From assembly GCA_947475245.1 (NCBI GenBank), contig CANJLW010000014.1:1-64000 (forward strand): a stretch of DNA of 64,000 nt, written 5' to 3'. Both the position numbers and the translations under genes were made by a program. This document shows positions 27,957 to 38,600 of the stretch, piece by piece. How positions within the stretch are numbered: position 1 is the stretch's first letter; every line of letters begins with the position of its first letter. The DNA comes from Acetobacteraceae bacterium. GTDB taxonomy: Bacteria; Pseudomonadota; Alphaproteobacteria; Acetobacterales; Acetobacteraceae. The notes under the pieces are model-generated. The model was not told the origin of the DNA. It did not search any database and saw only the letters and a program-made list of their open reading frames with translations.

Positions 27957-28520
27957 ATGCGTCTGACAACGAGTGCCTTACGCCTGATCGCCCCCGCCGC
28001 GGTCGCCCTTGGACTGGCGATTGCGCCGGTCGCGCAGTCCCAGGCCGCGATGATCACGCTCGACTACACCGCCACGGCCAGTGATTTCTCGGGCGGCACA
28101 TCGCCGGTGAGCCCGGCCACCGTCTCCTTCACCCTGGTCTTCGACAACAGTGCCGATATCAGCTCGACGTCGGCGGGCCTGACGATCAACTCCGCGAATT
28201 TCGCTTATGCATCGACAGTCCGGTTCGCCTATTTCACCGCAAACGACATGGTGCTCATCGGAGCGAATTCCAGCGAAAGCGCTATTGTAGCACACACTGA
28301 CGATTTCGGGCTCCAAATCGACAGCGCCTCAACGGCACCGACTCTCGGTGGCTTCAGTATCTCGGCGGCGTCGACCGCGAGCACCCCGTTCGCGCTGACG
28401 CGCTCCCTGAACTCCAACAACGTCAGCGAGGTGCCGGAGCCCGCTTCCCTGGCCCTGCTGGGCATGGCGCTCGCGGGCGTTGGCGCCATGCGTGGCCGCC
28501 GGTCCCGGACGTCCGTCTGA
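27957..28520 (+). CDS. PEP-CTERM sorting-domain protein
   Basis: A 187-residue exported protein. The start is the ATG at 27957 (MRLTTSALRLIAPAAVALGL), which gives a normal signal peptide ending near SQAAM. The middle is Ser/Thr-rich and predicted to be beta-structured. The end reads VPEPASLALLGMALAGVGA followed by basic residues, the PEP-CTERM signal that exosortase processes in organisms making a matching exopolysaccharide. The sorting enzyme and polysaccharide genes are not in this window. A sigma-54 promoter precedes it. Confidence 0.9.
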   Translation: MRLTTSALRLIAPAAVALGLAIAPVAQSQAAMITLDYTATASDFSGGTSPVSPATVSFTLVFDNSADISSTSAGLTINSANFAYASTVRFAYFTANDMVLIGANSSESAIVAHTDDFGLQIDSASTAPTLGGFSISAASTASTPFALTRSLNSNNVSEVPEPASLALLGMALAGVGAMRGRRSRTSV

Positions 28521-28673
28521 TCCCCAGGGTCTGACACCGCCATCGTGCCGTCGGGTGGCCGTCGCCTGGTCACCCGACGCCGCGTGCTCCAGCTTCGGCC
28601 TCCCCATGCACCCGCTTGCCTCGTCCCCCCACCTGTAGCCACCGCGCATCCGGTAGACAGCAGGACTGGACGA

Positions 28674-28829
28674 TGGACCAGCCAGGACGCGCCGCGTTGA
28701 TCGCCGCTGGCGCATCCGGCCTGGGGGCCGCGACCACGCCTCGCGGCCGCGGGCCGCACGGTCGCCGTTCTCGACATCAACGAAGCCATCGCCAGGGCAG
28801 TGCCGAGCGCGTGGGCGGCATCGGCTTTC
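28674..28829 (+). pseudogene. N-terminal remnant of a short-chain dehydrogenase
   Basis: From the ATG at 28674 the sequence reads as ALIAAGASGLGAAT, the Rossmann glycine motif of SDR enzymes. A one-base shift then continues as LAAAGRTVAVLDINEAIARA, and a second shift gives AERVGGIGF. At least two frameshifts are needed, and the gene stops abruptly where the monooxygenase remnant begins (28829). This is a dead 5' fragment. Confidence 0.7.
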
Positions 28830-30007
28830 TGATCGAAGGGCAAGCGCCCCTTGATCGGCGCGGTTTCGTCTGAAATCAGGCCCTCCTCAATCGCCTTGAT
28901 CTGTAGCGCGCGATACAGCGAACAGACGCGGCACTGAGTCAGGCCGCCGCCCATGAACCACAGACCGTCCAGGGCCGTGCGCTTCCGCATGTTCTCCATC
29001 TCCCCATCGGAATCGATGCCCCAGACCTGTCCGATGCGATTGGCGACCTCATCGCCCAATAGCCGACGAATGACCTCCCGCGGCGAGTAATACCCGGTGG
29101 CCAATACCGACAGGTCGGCCTTCTTGATCGTGCCGTCCTTCAAACGCTCGATATTCGCGTATTGCAGCAGCCCGACCTCTCCGCCGGTGATCAACCGGGA
29201 ACAGCCGGCATCACCGATGTCATACTCAAAGCCCCGCGCGATCAGACCGGCGATCAGGTAGTTGTCCAGTTCCACCATCCGATTCATTCCGGCCTGATAG
29301 AAGCGGATCATCAGGGGATAGGTCGTGGCGGTCGCGATCAGATCGCAATCCTCCAACGGATTGCCTTCCTCACACAGCGTATAATTCAGCCGCGCGCTCG
29401 GCCCGATACTGACGACGGTGGTGGAGCCGCGCTGGATGATGGTGGTGTCGACATCGTGGCCGCTGTTGCCGGTGCCGATGACCAGCGCTTTCTTGCCGCG
29501 CCAGGCCGAACCATTGCGGAACCCGTGGGCGAGCATGACGTCGCCGGCAAAGTCGGACAGGTCGGGCGGGACCGGCATGCGGGCGATGCCATTGGTGCCG
29601 TTGGCGCATTCGTCCAGGGATGTCAGCAGAACCCAAGCGCGTGTGGGGTCGCTGACGAGCAGGCGCACGACGCCGTGGCCGCGGCCAAGACGCGTCTGGA
29701 ATTTGAAAATGCCCTCGAACACTTCGATCCCGAGGCGGCGCACGCGCCCTGGCGCGGTCCGGTCGTCGGCGACGACGAAATCACAGGCCTGGGTGGATGC
29801 CTGCGCGCCGATCAGAAACGACGCGACCGAGTCCGCGCCGGCGTCGGGCCGGATGGTCCAGGAGAACGCAAGCAGATCGCGATAATGGCATTCCTCCGCG
29901 AACAGGCCGGCGAGGATGCCGGTGTTGCCGCCGGCCAGGGCGGCTTCGAACTGCCGCAGCCAGGCGCGTATCGCGCTACGCGCTTCGACGGCGGACGACG
30001 TGCTCAC
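28829..30007 (-). pseudogene. Flavin-containing monooxygenase with internal deletion and lost stop
   Basis: The frame is open from the GTG at 30007. It gives an NTF2/SnoaL-like domain (about 130 residues, with EECHYRDLLAFSW), then jumps from WVLLTSLDE directly to a segment ending GKKALVIGTGNSGHDVD, the NADP Rossmann site. Relatives carry some 150-180 residues between these parts, including the FAD site GxGxxG, which is absent here. The C-terminus GLWFMGGGLTQCRVCSLYRALQIKAIEEGLI is normal. The codon after it is TCA where the related remnant has TGA, so the frame runs on for about 200 codons antisense to the SDR remnant and the PEP-CTERM gene. I judge it inactive as a monooxygenase. Confidence 0.75.
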
Positions 30008-30680
30008 GGTGTATGGGGTATTGCGCACCGATTTTTCATGAGCGGCGACATCGGCATCCGTGCGCGCGGGCGCTGAGGTTGAGCTTCTCACGGCGTACGG
30101 GGTTCTTTCGTCGGAAAAGCTGTTCGCTCCGGCTGGGGCCATGGGGATGGACCGCGCTTCCGGATTGGCGGTGTTTGACTTTGGGTGAGCGGTAAAGGCG
30201 TGCTCACGGTGTATGGGGTATTGCGCACCGATTTTTCATGAGCGGCGGCATCGGCATCCGTGCGCGAGGGCGCTGAGGCTGAGCTTCTCACGGCGTACGG
30301 GGTTCTTTCGTCGGAAAAGCTGTTCGCGCCGGCTGAGGCCATGGGGATGGGCCAGGCTTCCGGATTGGCGGTGTTTGACTTTGGGTGGGCGGTAAAGGCG
30401 TGCTCACGGCGTATGGGGTATTGCCCACCGATTTTTTGTCGGGGGTCGTGATCGGCGATATCGGCGTCCGTACGCGCGGGTGCCGAGGTTGGGTTTCTCA
30501 GGGCGCAAGGGGTTTTATGCGCCGGTTTTGAGTCGGGGGAACAAACAGCGGTTCGGCTTCTCACGGTGGGGCAGATCTTTCGTCGGGAAGGCAGTTCTGC
30601 CGATCGTGTCCCTTGGGGATGGGGCGCGACCGGATTGGCGGGGTTGGGATTTGGTTTGGGGGGAACGCGGAAGCCTCGGC
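30001..30680 (+). repeat. 200-bp tandem repeat, two near-identical units and a diverged third
   Basis: Units start at 30001, 30201 and 30401, each with TGCTCACGG(T/C)GTATGGGGTATTG. The first two differ at only a few positions; the third has drifted and is longer. Each unit contains two sub-units 85 bases apart that share the core CTCACGGYGTAYGGGGT. The period of 200 is not a multiple of three, so open frames across it are not repeats of a protein. The first unit touches the start of the monooxygenase remnant. Related cores occur at 11.7-12.0 kb. Confidence 0.85.
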
Positions 30681-30810
30681 CTTCCGTCACCGGAGCGTGC
30701 TACCAAAACGCCATCTCCGCGCCAATCACGACGTGCGCGGCGGGGCCGACAGCTTGGCCAATCGGCGGCCAGGGTACAACATAGGCGTCAAATCCCGAAA
30801 GGCTGACAGC

Positions 30811-31236
30811 ATGAGCGACTGGACCAAGGTGACCCGACCGATCCCGGTTCCGAACGAATGGACCAAACCGTTTTGGGACGCGGCGAAGCGGGAGTCCCTG
30901 GAACTGCAACGCTGTCAGGGATGCGGTCACTTCCAGCATCCGCCCTATGCGACCTGCGTGCAGTGCATGGGCATCGACCTGAAGTTCGAGCCGGTGCGCG
31001 GCATCGGGACGATCTATGCCTACACGATCATGTATCACACCGGCGACAAGCGGTTTGCGTCGGTCGTTCCCTACGCCAGCATCGTCGTGGAACTCGACGA
31101 TGCGCCCGGCGCATTGATGGCCGGCAACCTTCTGGGCGCGGAGTATACCGAGGCCAAGGTCGGGCGTCGGGTCGAGGTGATTTTCGAGAAGCTGAACGAC
31201 GACATCACGCTGCCGCAATTCCGGCTCGCGGTTTAG
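30811..31236 (+). CDS. DUF35 OB-fold / zinc-ribbon acyl-CoA-associated protein
   Basis: This 141-residue protein has a four-Cys zinc ribbon (RCQGCGHFQHPPYATCVQC) followed by an OB-fold (GIGTIYAYTIMYH, VPYASIVVELD). DUF35 proteins pair with thiolase-like enzymes and hydratases and probably hold CoA substrates, as in steroid side-chain degradation (ChsH2, Ltp2). It is 12 bases upstream of a thiolase-like gene, the normal partnership. The ATG at 30811 follows AAAGG. Confidence 0.9.
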   Translation: MSDWTKVTRPIPVPNEWTKPFWDAAKRESLELQRCQGCGHFQHPPYATCVQCMGIDLKFEPVRGIGTIYAYTIMYHTGDKRFASVVPYASIVVELDDAPGALMAGNLLGAEYTEAKVGRRVEVIFEKLNDDITLPQFRLAV

Positions 31237-31248
31237 GGGGAACGGAAC

Positions 31249-32433
31249 ATGTGGGATAATCGTTGCAAAATCGCCATCAGCGGCGTGGGCTATTCCAAGG
31301 TGTCTCGCACCGCCGACAAGCCGTTGGCCGCGCACGCGCTGGATGCGGTGATCGACGCGGTGGCGGATTCCGGGCTGGAGATGGCCGACATCGACGGTCT
31401 GGCGACCTATCCGGAACTGCCGGCGACCGGCCATGCGGAGGTGGACGGAATCTCCGTCGTGTCCGTCAACTGCATGATGGCGATGCTGAAGCTGCCGAAC
31501 CTGACCTGGCACATTCAGGTGGGCACGACGAATATCGGCGGGGCCTTGCAGCAGGCGGTGAACGCGCTGCTGGCCGGCGTCTGCAAATACGCCGTTGTCT
31601 GGCGCGCGATGCACAACCCGCGCGGGACCTACCAAAATCTGCCGGGCGCCCATGCCGCGGGCGCGACGCAGTTCACCGCTCCCTACGGTTTCGGCGGGCC
31701 GGGACAGGGCATGGCGGTCGCCTATACGCGTTGGCTGGAACGGCATGGGCAGAGCCGCGACAAGATGGCGACTCTGGCGGTGACGCAGCGGAAGCACACG
31801 CAACACAACCCGCACGCCTATTTCTACGGCACGCCGTTGACCCGCGAAGACTACTTCGCGTCGCGCATGGTCGCGCATCCGTTCTGCCTGTTCGATTGCG
31901 ACATCCCCGTGCAGGGCGCGGTCGCGGTGGTGCTGACGACGGCCGAACGGGCGCGGGATTTGAAGCCGCAACCGGCGTATATCGCGGGGTATGGGCAGCG
32001 GCTGCATTTCGAAACCGCCGGGCGCATCGGCAGCCTGTCCAGCTATATGGAAGGCGGCAGCAGTTCCGCGAAACTGACCTGGGAACGGTCGGGGTTCACG
32101 CCCAAGGACGTCGATGTCGCGCAAATCTACGACGGCTTCTCCGCGTCGGTGATCTACGGTCTGGAATCCTATGGCTTCTGCAAGGAAGGCGAAGCGCTGG
32201 ACTTCATTCAGGACGGACGGATCGAGCTTGACGGCGAACTGCCGCTCAACACCTTTGGCGGGTCGTTGGGGACGGGGCGCATTCACGGGCTGTGGCATAT
32301 CATAGAAGGCGCGTTGCAGGCTTCGGGTCGCGCGGGGTCGCGGCAGGTGAAGGATGCCAATGTCTCGTTTGTCGGAGCGAGCGCGCCGATCGTGACCGGC
32401 ACGACGTTCATATTCGTCCGAGACCCGTATTAA
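31249..32433 (+). CDS. Thiolase-like (lipid-transfer/Ltp-type) protein without thiolase active-site residues
   Basis: A 394-residue thiolase-fold protein of the SCP-x/lipid-transfer class. The segment VGTTNIGGALQQAVNALLAG has Thr where true thiolases have the nucleophilic Cys, and FGGSLGTGRIHG replaces the GHP His motif. The last catalytic Cys region is VGASAPIVTG. It is therefore unlikely to be a degradative thiolase. Partners of DUF35 proteins in this class can act as aldolases on acyl-CoA (Ltp2). The pair with the upstream DUF35 gene supports that idea; the substrate is unknown. A GGGGGAACGG site precedes the ATG. Confidence 0.85.
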   Translation: MWDNRCKIAISGVGYSKVSRTADKPLAAHALDAVIDAVADSGLEMADIDGLATYPELPATGHAEVDGISVVSVNCMMAMLKLPNLTWHIQVGTTNIGGALQQAVNALLAGVCKYAVVWRAMHNPRGTYQNLPGAHAAGATQFTAPYGFGGPGQGMAVAYTRWLERHGQSRDKMATLAVTQRKHTQHNPHAYFYGTPLTREDYFASRMVAHPFCLFDCDIPVQGAVAVVLTTAERARDLKPQPAYIAGYGQRLHFETAGRIGSLSSYMEGGSSSAKLTWERSGFTPKDVDVAQIYDGFSASVIYGLESYGFCKEGEALDFIQDGRIELDGELPLNTFGGSLGTGRIHGLWHIIEGALQASGRAGSRQVKDANVSFVGASAPIVTGTTFIFVRDPY

Positions 32434-32488
32434 AAATCAGGCCTGTATCGACTTTTCCTACACCTCGATATCAGCATGGAATTGTAAA

Positions 32489-32518
32489 TTGACATAAATT
32501 CAAGACTTTTTGTATCAT
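32489..32518 (+). promoter_or_regulatory. Consensus-like sigma-70 promoter upstream of the tpsA-like gene
   Basis: TTGACA at 32489-32494 and TATCAT at 32513-32518 are separated by 18 bases in an AT-rich patch that stands out from the GC-rich flanks. The promoter lies about 110 bases before the giant adhesin gene and is the likely start of the 26-kb cluster. Confidence 0.6.
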
Positions 32519-32631
32519 TGTGACATGTGATGCACGAGTGAGATGTAGGACAGACGTGCTGTTATTCGACCCGCGGGCAAGCAATAATCCCACGGCGTCA
32601 GCTTGATCGGCGATGCGCGCATGCGGTTGCC

Positions 32632-35600
32632 GTGACGGGTGATGGCCGGGGAGACTTTCGTCGACTACGGCATGCGCTGCTTGCCGCGACCGCACTTGCT
32701 CCTACGCAGTGGGTATTGCCCGCGTACGCCGGTAGCCCTCCGCCCAGCAACACGCTCCCAACCGGCGGCAATTTCGCCGCCGGTGCCGGCGCGATCGCGC
32801 AGCAGGGCACCGCGCTGGCGATTTCGCAATCCAGCCAGCGCGCGGTCATCGACTGGAAAAGCTTCTCCATAGGATCGGGCGCGTCGGTCACCATCAACAA
32901 CGGCGCCGGCGCGACGCTTAATCGCGTGACCGGTGCCGATATGTCCCAGATCGCCGGCAGCCTGCGGGCAACCGGCAGCATGTACCTGGTTAATCCGAAC
33001 GGCGTCGTCATTGGGCCGCAGGGCCGGATCGTGACCGGGGGCGCCTTCGTCGCCGCCACATCGGGACCGTCGGCGAGCGCGTTCATGCAGGGGTCGAGTC
33101 TGGTCTTTGCCGGCGACAGCAAGGCCGCGATCAGCAATGCCGGGACGATCGCGTCGGATCGCGGCGACGTGCTGATGTTCGCGCGGACCATCGAGAACAC
33201 CGGCACAATATTGGCCCCGAGCGGGTCCGCGTCGTTGATCTCCGCGCAGCAGGTCGTGCTGACGGAAGCCCGATCCGGCGGGCGCATTCGGGTCGAGGTC
33301 CCCGCCGGATCGGCGGGCGGGGGCGACATCACGACCAGCGGCGTGATCGACGCGGCGCGGGTTCGCCTTCAGGCCGCGGGCGGCAACATCTATGCCCTGG
33401 CCGGCAAGGACGGGGGACTGGTGCAGGCGACCGGGATCGCCAACCGAGACGGACGGCTTTGGCTGAGCGCGAGCGGAAGCATCGTCAATTCCGGGACGCT
33501 GGTCGCGACGGAGGGTCCTGCGCCCGTCAGGCCGATCGCGAACACGGCGACACCGGCGGCGTCGCGGGGCGGCTCGGTGCAGTTGAACGCCGGGCAGCGC
33601 ATCGTGAATACGGCATCCGGCACCATTCAGGCCAAGGGCGGCTCCATCGCCGTGCGCGGTTCGACGGGAAGCCGGGTCGATCTGTCAGGCGTGCTCGATG
33701 CCGGTTCGCCGACCGGCAAAGGCGGCCGTATCACGGTCGACGGCGGCACAATCGGCCTGGCGGGCGCGCGACTGGATACATCCGGCGCTACAGGCGGCGG
33801 GTCGATCCTGGTGGGCGACGGACGACAGAGCGCAACCGGCTTGTCGGCCGAACGCCTGACCGTCGATGCCGCGTCGCTGCTGCTGGCGAACGCGCTGACG
33901 ACGGGGGACGGCGGCACGGTTTCGCTGTGGTCGACGGCGAGCACCGAATTTCGCGGCGCGATCCAGGCTAAAGGGGCCGCGGACGGTCGCGGCGGGTCGG
34001 CCGAGGTTTCCTCGCTGGGGGTGCTGACCTTCGCCGGTCTCGTCAATCTCAATGGCGGCAAGGCGGTCGGTAATTTGCTGCTCGATCCCGCCTCGATCGA
34101 CATCAACGTCGTCGGGGGCGGGCCGATCGGCGGGTCCATCATCGATCCGGCGGAAATCGTCACCGCGCTCGATACCGCGAACGTGACGATCGCCAACTCC
34201 GCCGGCGGCGATATCGACGTATCGTCGGCCATCAGCTGGTCGACGGCGAATACGCTGACGCTGAATTCCACGGGCACGCTGACGGTCAACGCCCCGATCA
34301 CCCAGGCGGCGCCGATCGGGACGACCGGCGGCATTACGCTGCTTGCCGGCAGCGATATTTTCATTCGCAGCGACATCGTCGGTAGCGGCGGCACGGTCAA
34401 TCTGCTGGTGAACGCCAACATGAACGGCACCGGCGGCGGCATCACTGTCGGGTCCTTCACCGGCACGCCGCCGACCGGGGCCAGCATGACGGGATCACCG
34501 GTTACGGTGAAGGTCACGGGCGATATCGTGTTTGGCGGCGGCGTGGCCGGCGACGGCAAGTCCTATGCCGTCGGGCTGAACGGCTTCAACGCTGTCGGCG
34601 TGGCGCTGTTGAACGGCACGACCATCGATGCCGGCGGTACCGTCACCATTCGCGGCGAAGGCGGGGCGTCTTCCTTCGCCGACGGCATCGCATTGTACGG
34701 CGGAACGATCGTCGGCGCCGCGATTGTCATGGATGGCCGAGCGACCGATGCAGGGACGAGCACGTTTGGGGTAAGGCTGGGAGATTCCGGTCAGCCGACT
34801 TCGGTCACCGCGACCTCCGGCGATATCGACATCGTCGGGAACGAGAGCGCGGTTTCGACCAACGGCGTAACGAACGGCGGCGTGTCGATCGACTCCGCCA
34901 CCACGATTTCCGCCACGGCGGGTTCGGTGACGCTGACCGGCTTCGGCGGCGGAACCGGTGCCGGCGGCGGCGTCGGGATCATTGTGAACGCCGGGGCCGT
35001 CATCAATGCCGGGCCGGGCGAAATTCTCCATCTGATCGGCACATCCGCCGCCGACGTGCCGCTGTCGATCTCCATGCAGGGCACCCTGGGCGGGGCGTCA
35101 TCGGACGCGACGATCCTGCTAAGCGGCGATCGGATCGATATCGGCGGCACCATCGTCACGAAGGACGACGTGTGGATCCGGCCGTTCACGAGCGGCCTTG
35201 CCATCGATGTCGGGTCGAGCACGGACTCGGCCGCCGCGACACTCGAAATCTCGGCGGCGGAACTGCAACGGATCGACGCGACCGCGATCGAGGTCGGCAG
35301 GGCCAATGCCGGCGACCTGAAAGTCACCTCGGCGATCGCGTTGACGTCCGTCGGCACGTTGACGCTGACCACCGGCGGCGACCTGACGGTCGGCGGGCCG
35401 ATCACCAATACCGTCGGGGCCGGAGATCTCGGCGCGATCGAGCTGATCGCCGGCAAGGATATTTATATCGGCAACGATATCGTCGGCAACGGCGGCACGG
35501 TGGATTTGCTGGTCAACGCCAATACCAAGGGCGGCGGCGGCGGGATTACCATCGGCAAGTTCACGGGCACGCCACCGGCCGGCGCTACGATGACCGGGGG

Positions 35601-38600
35601 GCCGGTCACGTTGAACGTCACCGGCGACGTCGACCTTGGCGGCGGCACCGCGGGCGACGCCAGCGATTACGCCGTCGGCCTCAACAGCTTTGACGGGGCC
35701 GGCGTCGCGCTATTGGCCGGCACGACAATCGTCGCCGGCGGCACCGTTACGATCAACGGCGAAGGCGGGTCAGGTTCGTCCCGTGCCCACGGCATCGCCC
35801 TGTATGGCGGCACGATCACCGCCGACGAAATCGTTCTGGACGGCGTGGCCACGACGGCCGGTACAAAGACCTTCGGCGTCATGATCGGGGACGCCGGTCG
35901 CGTCGCCATCCTGAAAGCGACGGGCGGAGATATCGAGATCACCGGCGATCAGTCGTCGGTCTCCTCCAACGGTGCGTTGAACGCGGGCATCTACCTCGAC
36001 ACCAAGGCGACGGTAACGGCCGATAGCGGCTCCGTCCTGTTGGGGGGCAGGGGCGGCGGCACCGGGGCGGGCGGCGGACAGGGCGTCATCATCGCGGCCG
36101 GCGCGGTCGTGACGGCGGGCGCCGGTGAGACGATCACCCTGATCGGTTCTTCCACCGCCGGCGCGCCGCTGGCGATCTCCATTCAGGGAACCGTCGGCAC
36201 CGCGACGTCCGACGCAAAGGTCGTCCTGACCGGCGATCGGATCGATATCGGCGGGTCGATCATGACGACCGGAACCGTATCGATTGGCCCCGCCGCGACG
36301 AACTGGGGCGTGGACCTTGGTTCGGCGGTCGACACGGCCGGATCGAAACTGGAATTATCTCCGGCCGAGATCGGCAGGATTTCCGCCGACGTGCTGTCGA
36401 TTTCCGCCGCGGGCACCGGAACCATGACGCAGTCGGCGGCAATCGATACGTCGGCTTCGATTCGCGTGTTGCACCTGCATGCGCCCGCGGGCTTGACGCA
36501 GACGGCCGGCAGCCTGATCGCGGACGAGTTGTCGTTGACCGGGTCCGACGCGACGTTGAAATCGTCGGGCAACAGCATCGGCGCGCTTTCCGCCAACCTG
36601 ACCGGCTCGCTGAATCTTAAGCTTACCGGCGATGTCGCGATCGACTTTGTGAACGGCACCGGCGGCGTGACGACCGGCGGCACGGTCGCGCTGGCCACCG
36701 ATGGGGTCATCACGCTGGACTACCCGATCGTCGCCAACGGGAACGGCGACGCGCTTATCTTGTCCGGCAGCAGCATCATCAACGACACCGGCCCCACCGC
36801 GCTCGGCGTTACCGCGGTCGGCGCGCGCTGGCTGGCGTTCACACCGACCTTGACCGATCTGTCGGCCGGCGGACTGACCGCGAGCCTGTGGTTGGGCACG
36901 TCGTTCACCGCGTATTCGACAGGCGCGACGGTCGGGGCGAATAATCGGTTTGTCCTTGCCCAGACGGGCACGCTGACCGTGACTCCGGACGCGGCGGTGA
37001 CGACGTACGGCACGACGGCAACGCCGACGTTTACGATCTCCGGCGTACTGCCGGGCGATACGGCGGCGGCGGCCTATTCGGGTACGGCGGGGCTATCCGG
37101 TGCCGGATTGAATGCCGGAACCTATACGGTGAACGCAACGATCGGATCGTTGGCGTCGCCCGAGAATTATGCGTTCGCTTTTGCGACCGGGACTCTGACC
37201 GTGTCGAAAGCGCCGCTGACGGTCACGACGCAGCCCGCTACCTTCACTTACGGTCAGGCGCAGAGCTTCGCGGTCGGATATGCAGGGTTCCAATATACCG
37301 ACACCTCGGCGGCGTTGGGTGGAGCGGTGGCGTTTACCGGTCAGGGGAACAACGTCGGGACGTATCCCGTTACGGGTTCCGGCCTGACGTCTGGCAATTA
37401 CGCCTTCACCTATGTGCCGGGCACGTTGACCGTGACCAAGGCACCGCTGACCGTCACGACTTTGCCCGCGACGTTCACCTATGGGCAGGCGCAGAGCTTC
37501 GCGGTCGGGTATGGGGGGTTCCAATACTCGGACACGGCGGCGTCCTTGGGTGGAACGCTCGCGTTCACCGGCCAGGGGACTAACGCCGGGACGTATTCCG
37601 TCACCGGATCGGGTCTGACGTCCGGCAATTACGCTCTGAACTACGTGGCGGGCGCGCTGACCGTTACGAAAGCACCGCTGACCGTCACTACCCTGCCCGC
37701 GACGTTTACCTATGGTCAGGCGCTGAGCTTCGCGGTCGGGTATGGCGGCTTCCAGTACTCGGACACCTCGGCGGCTTTGGGCGGGACCTTGGCATTCTCA
37801 GGCCAGGGGAATAACGCCGGCACGTATTCCGTTACGGGATCGGGACTGACGTCCGGGAATTACACCTTCAGCTACGTGCCCGGCACGCTGACCGTGACCA
37901 AGGCACCACTGACGGTCACGACGCAGCCTCTGTCCGCCGCCTACGGGCAGGCACAGCCGCTTACGGTCGGCTATTCCGGCCTGCAATACGCCGACACCGC
38001 GGCGTCCTTGGGCGGAGCTTTGGCGTTCAGCGGTCAGGGGGCCAATGTCGGAACCTATTCCGTCACGCCCTCGGGACTGACATCCGGCAATTATACCATC
38101 TATTACTTGCCCGGAACATTGACGGTGACGCCGGCGGCGCTGACGGTTACCGCGAGCGATCTGCAAAAGCGCTTCGGCACGGAACTCACCTTCACGGGAT
38201 CGGAATTCTCGGCATCCGGTCTGGTGGGTTCCGATCTGGTGCAGACAGTGACGCTCAGCAGCCCCGGTTCGGCGAGCAGCGCGACGGTCGCGGACGGCCC
38301 GTACACAATCGCTGCGGCCGGCGCGGTCGGAACAGGGCTTGCGAACTACGCGATTACCTACCGGTCGGGGCGCTTGACGGTGACGGCCGCGACGACATCC
38401 ACCCCGGCGTCGGTCGATACCGCCCTGCAAACCGCCGCCGCGATCTATGTGCCGACACCGGTTCCCTACACCCCGCCGACCGCGATCGCACCGGCGCGGG
38501 TAGAGCTGTCCTCGCTGACCGTTACCGGCAGAGGCAGCGTCGCGACCTGGCTCGGCCGATCCGACCTGTCGATTTCCAACCAACTGAGTGTGCCGCAGTT

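Noticed and set aside
30001-30680. CRISPR-like array
   Set aside because: Repeat units are 200 bp and contiguous with no short spacers and no cas genes.
30088-30690. A 200-codon open frame on the minus strand with repeated SVRNTPYTVS-like words
   Set aside because: It runs through the 200-bp tandem units in shifting frames; a product of repeats, not a gene.
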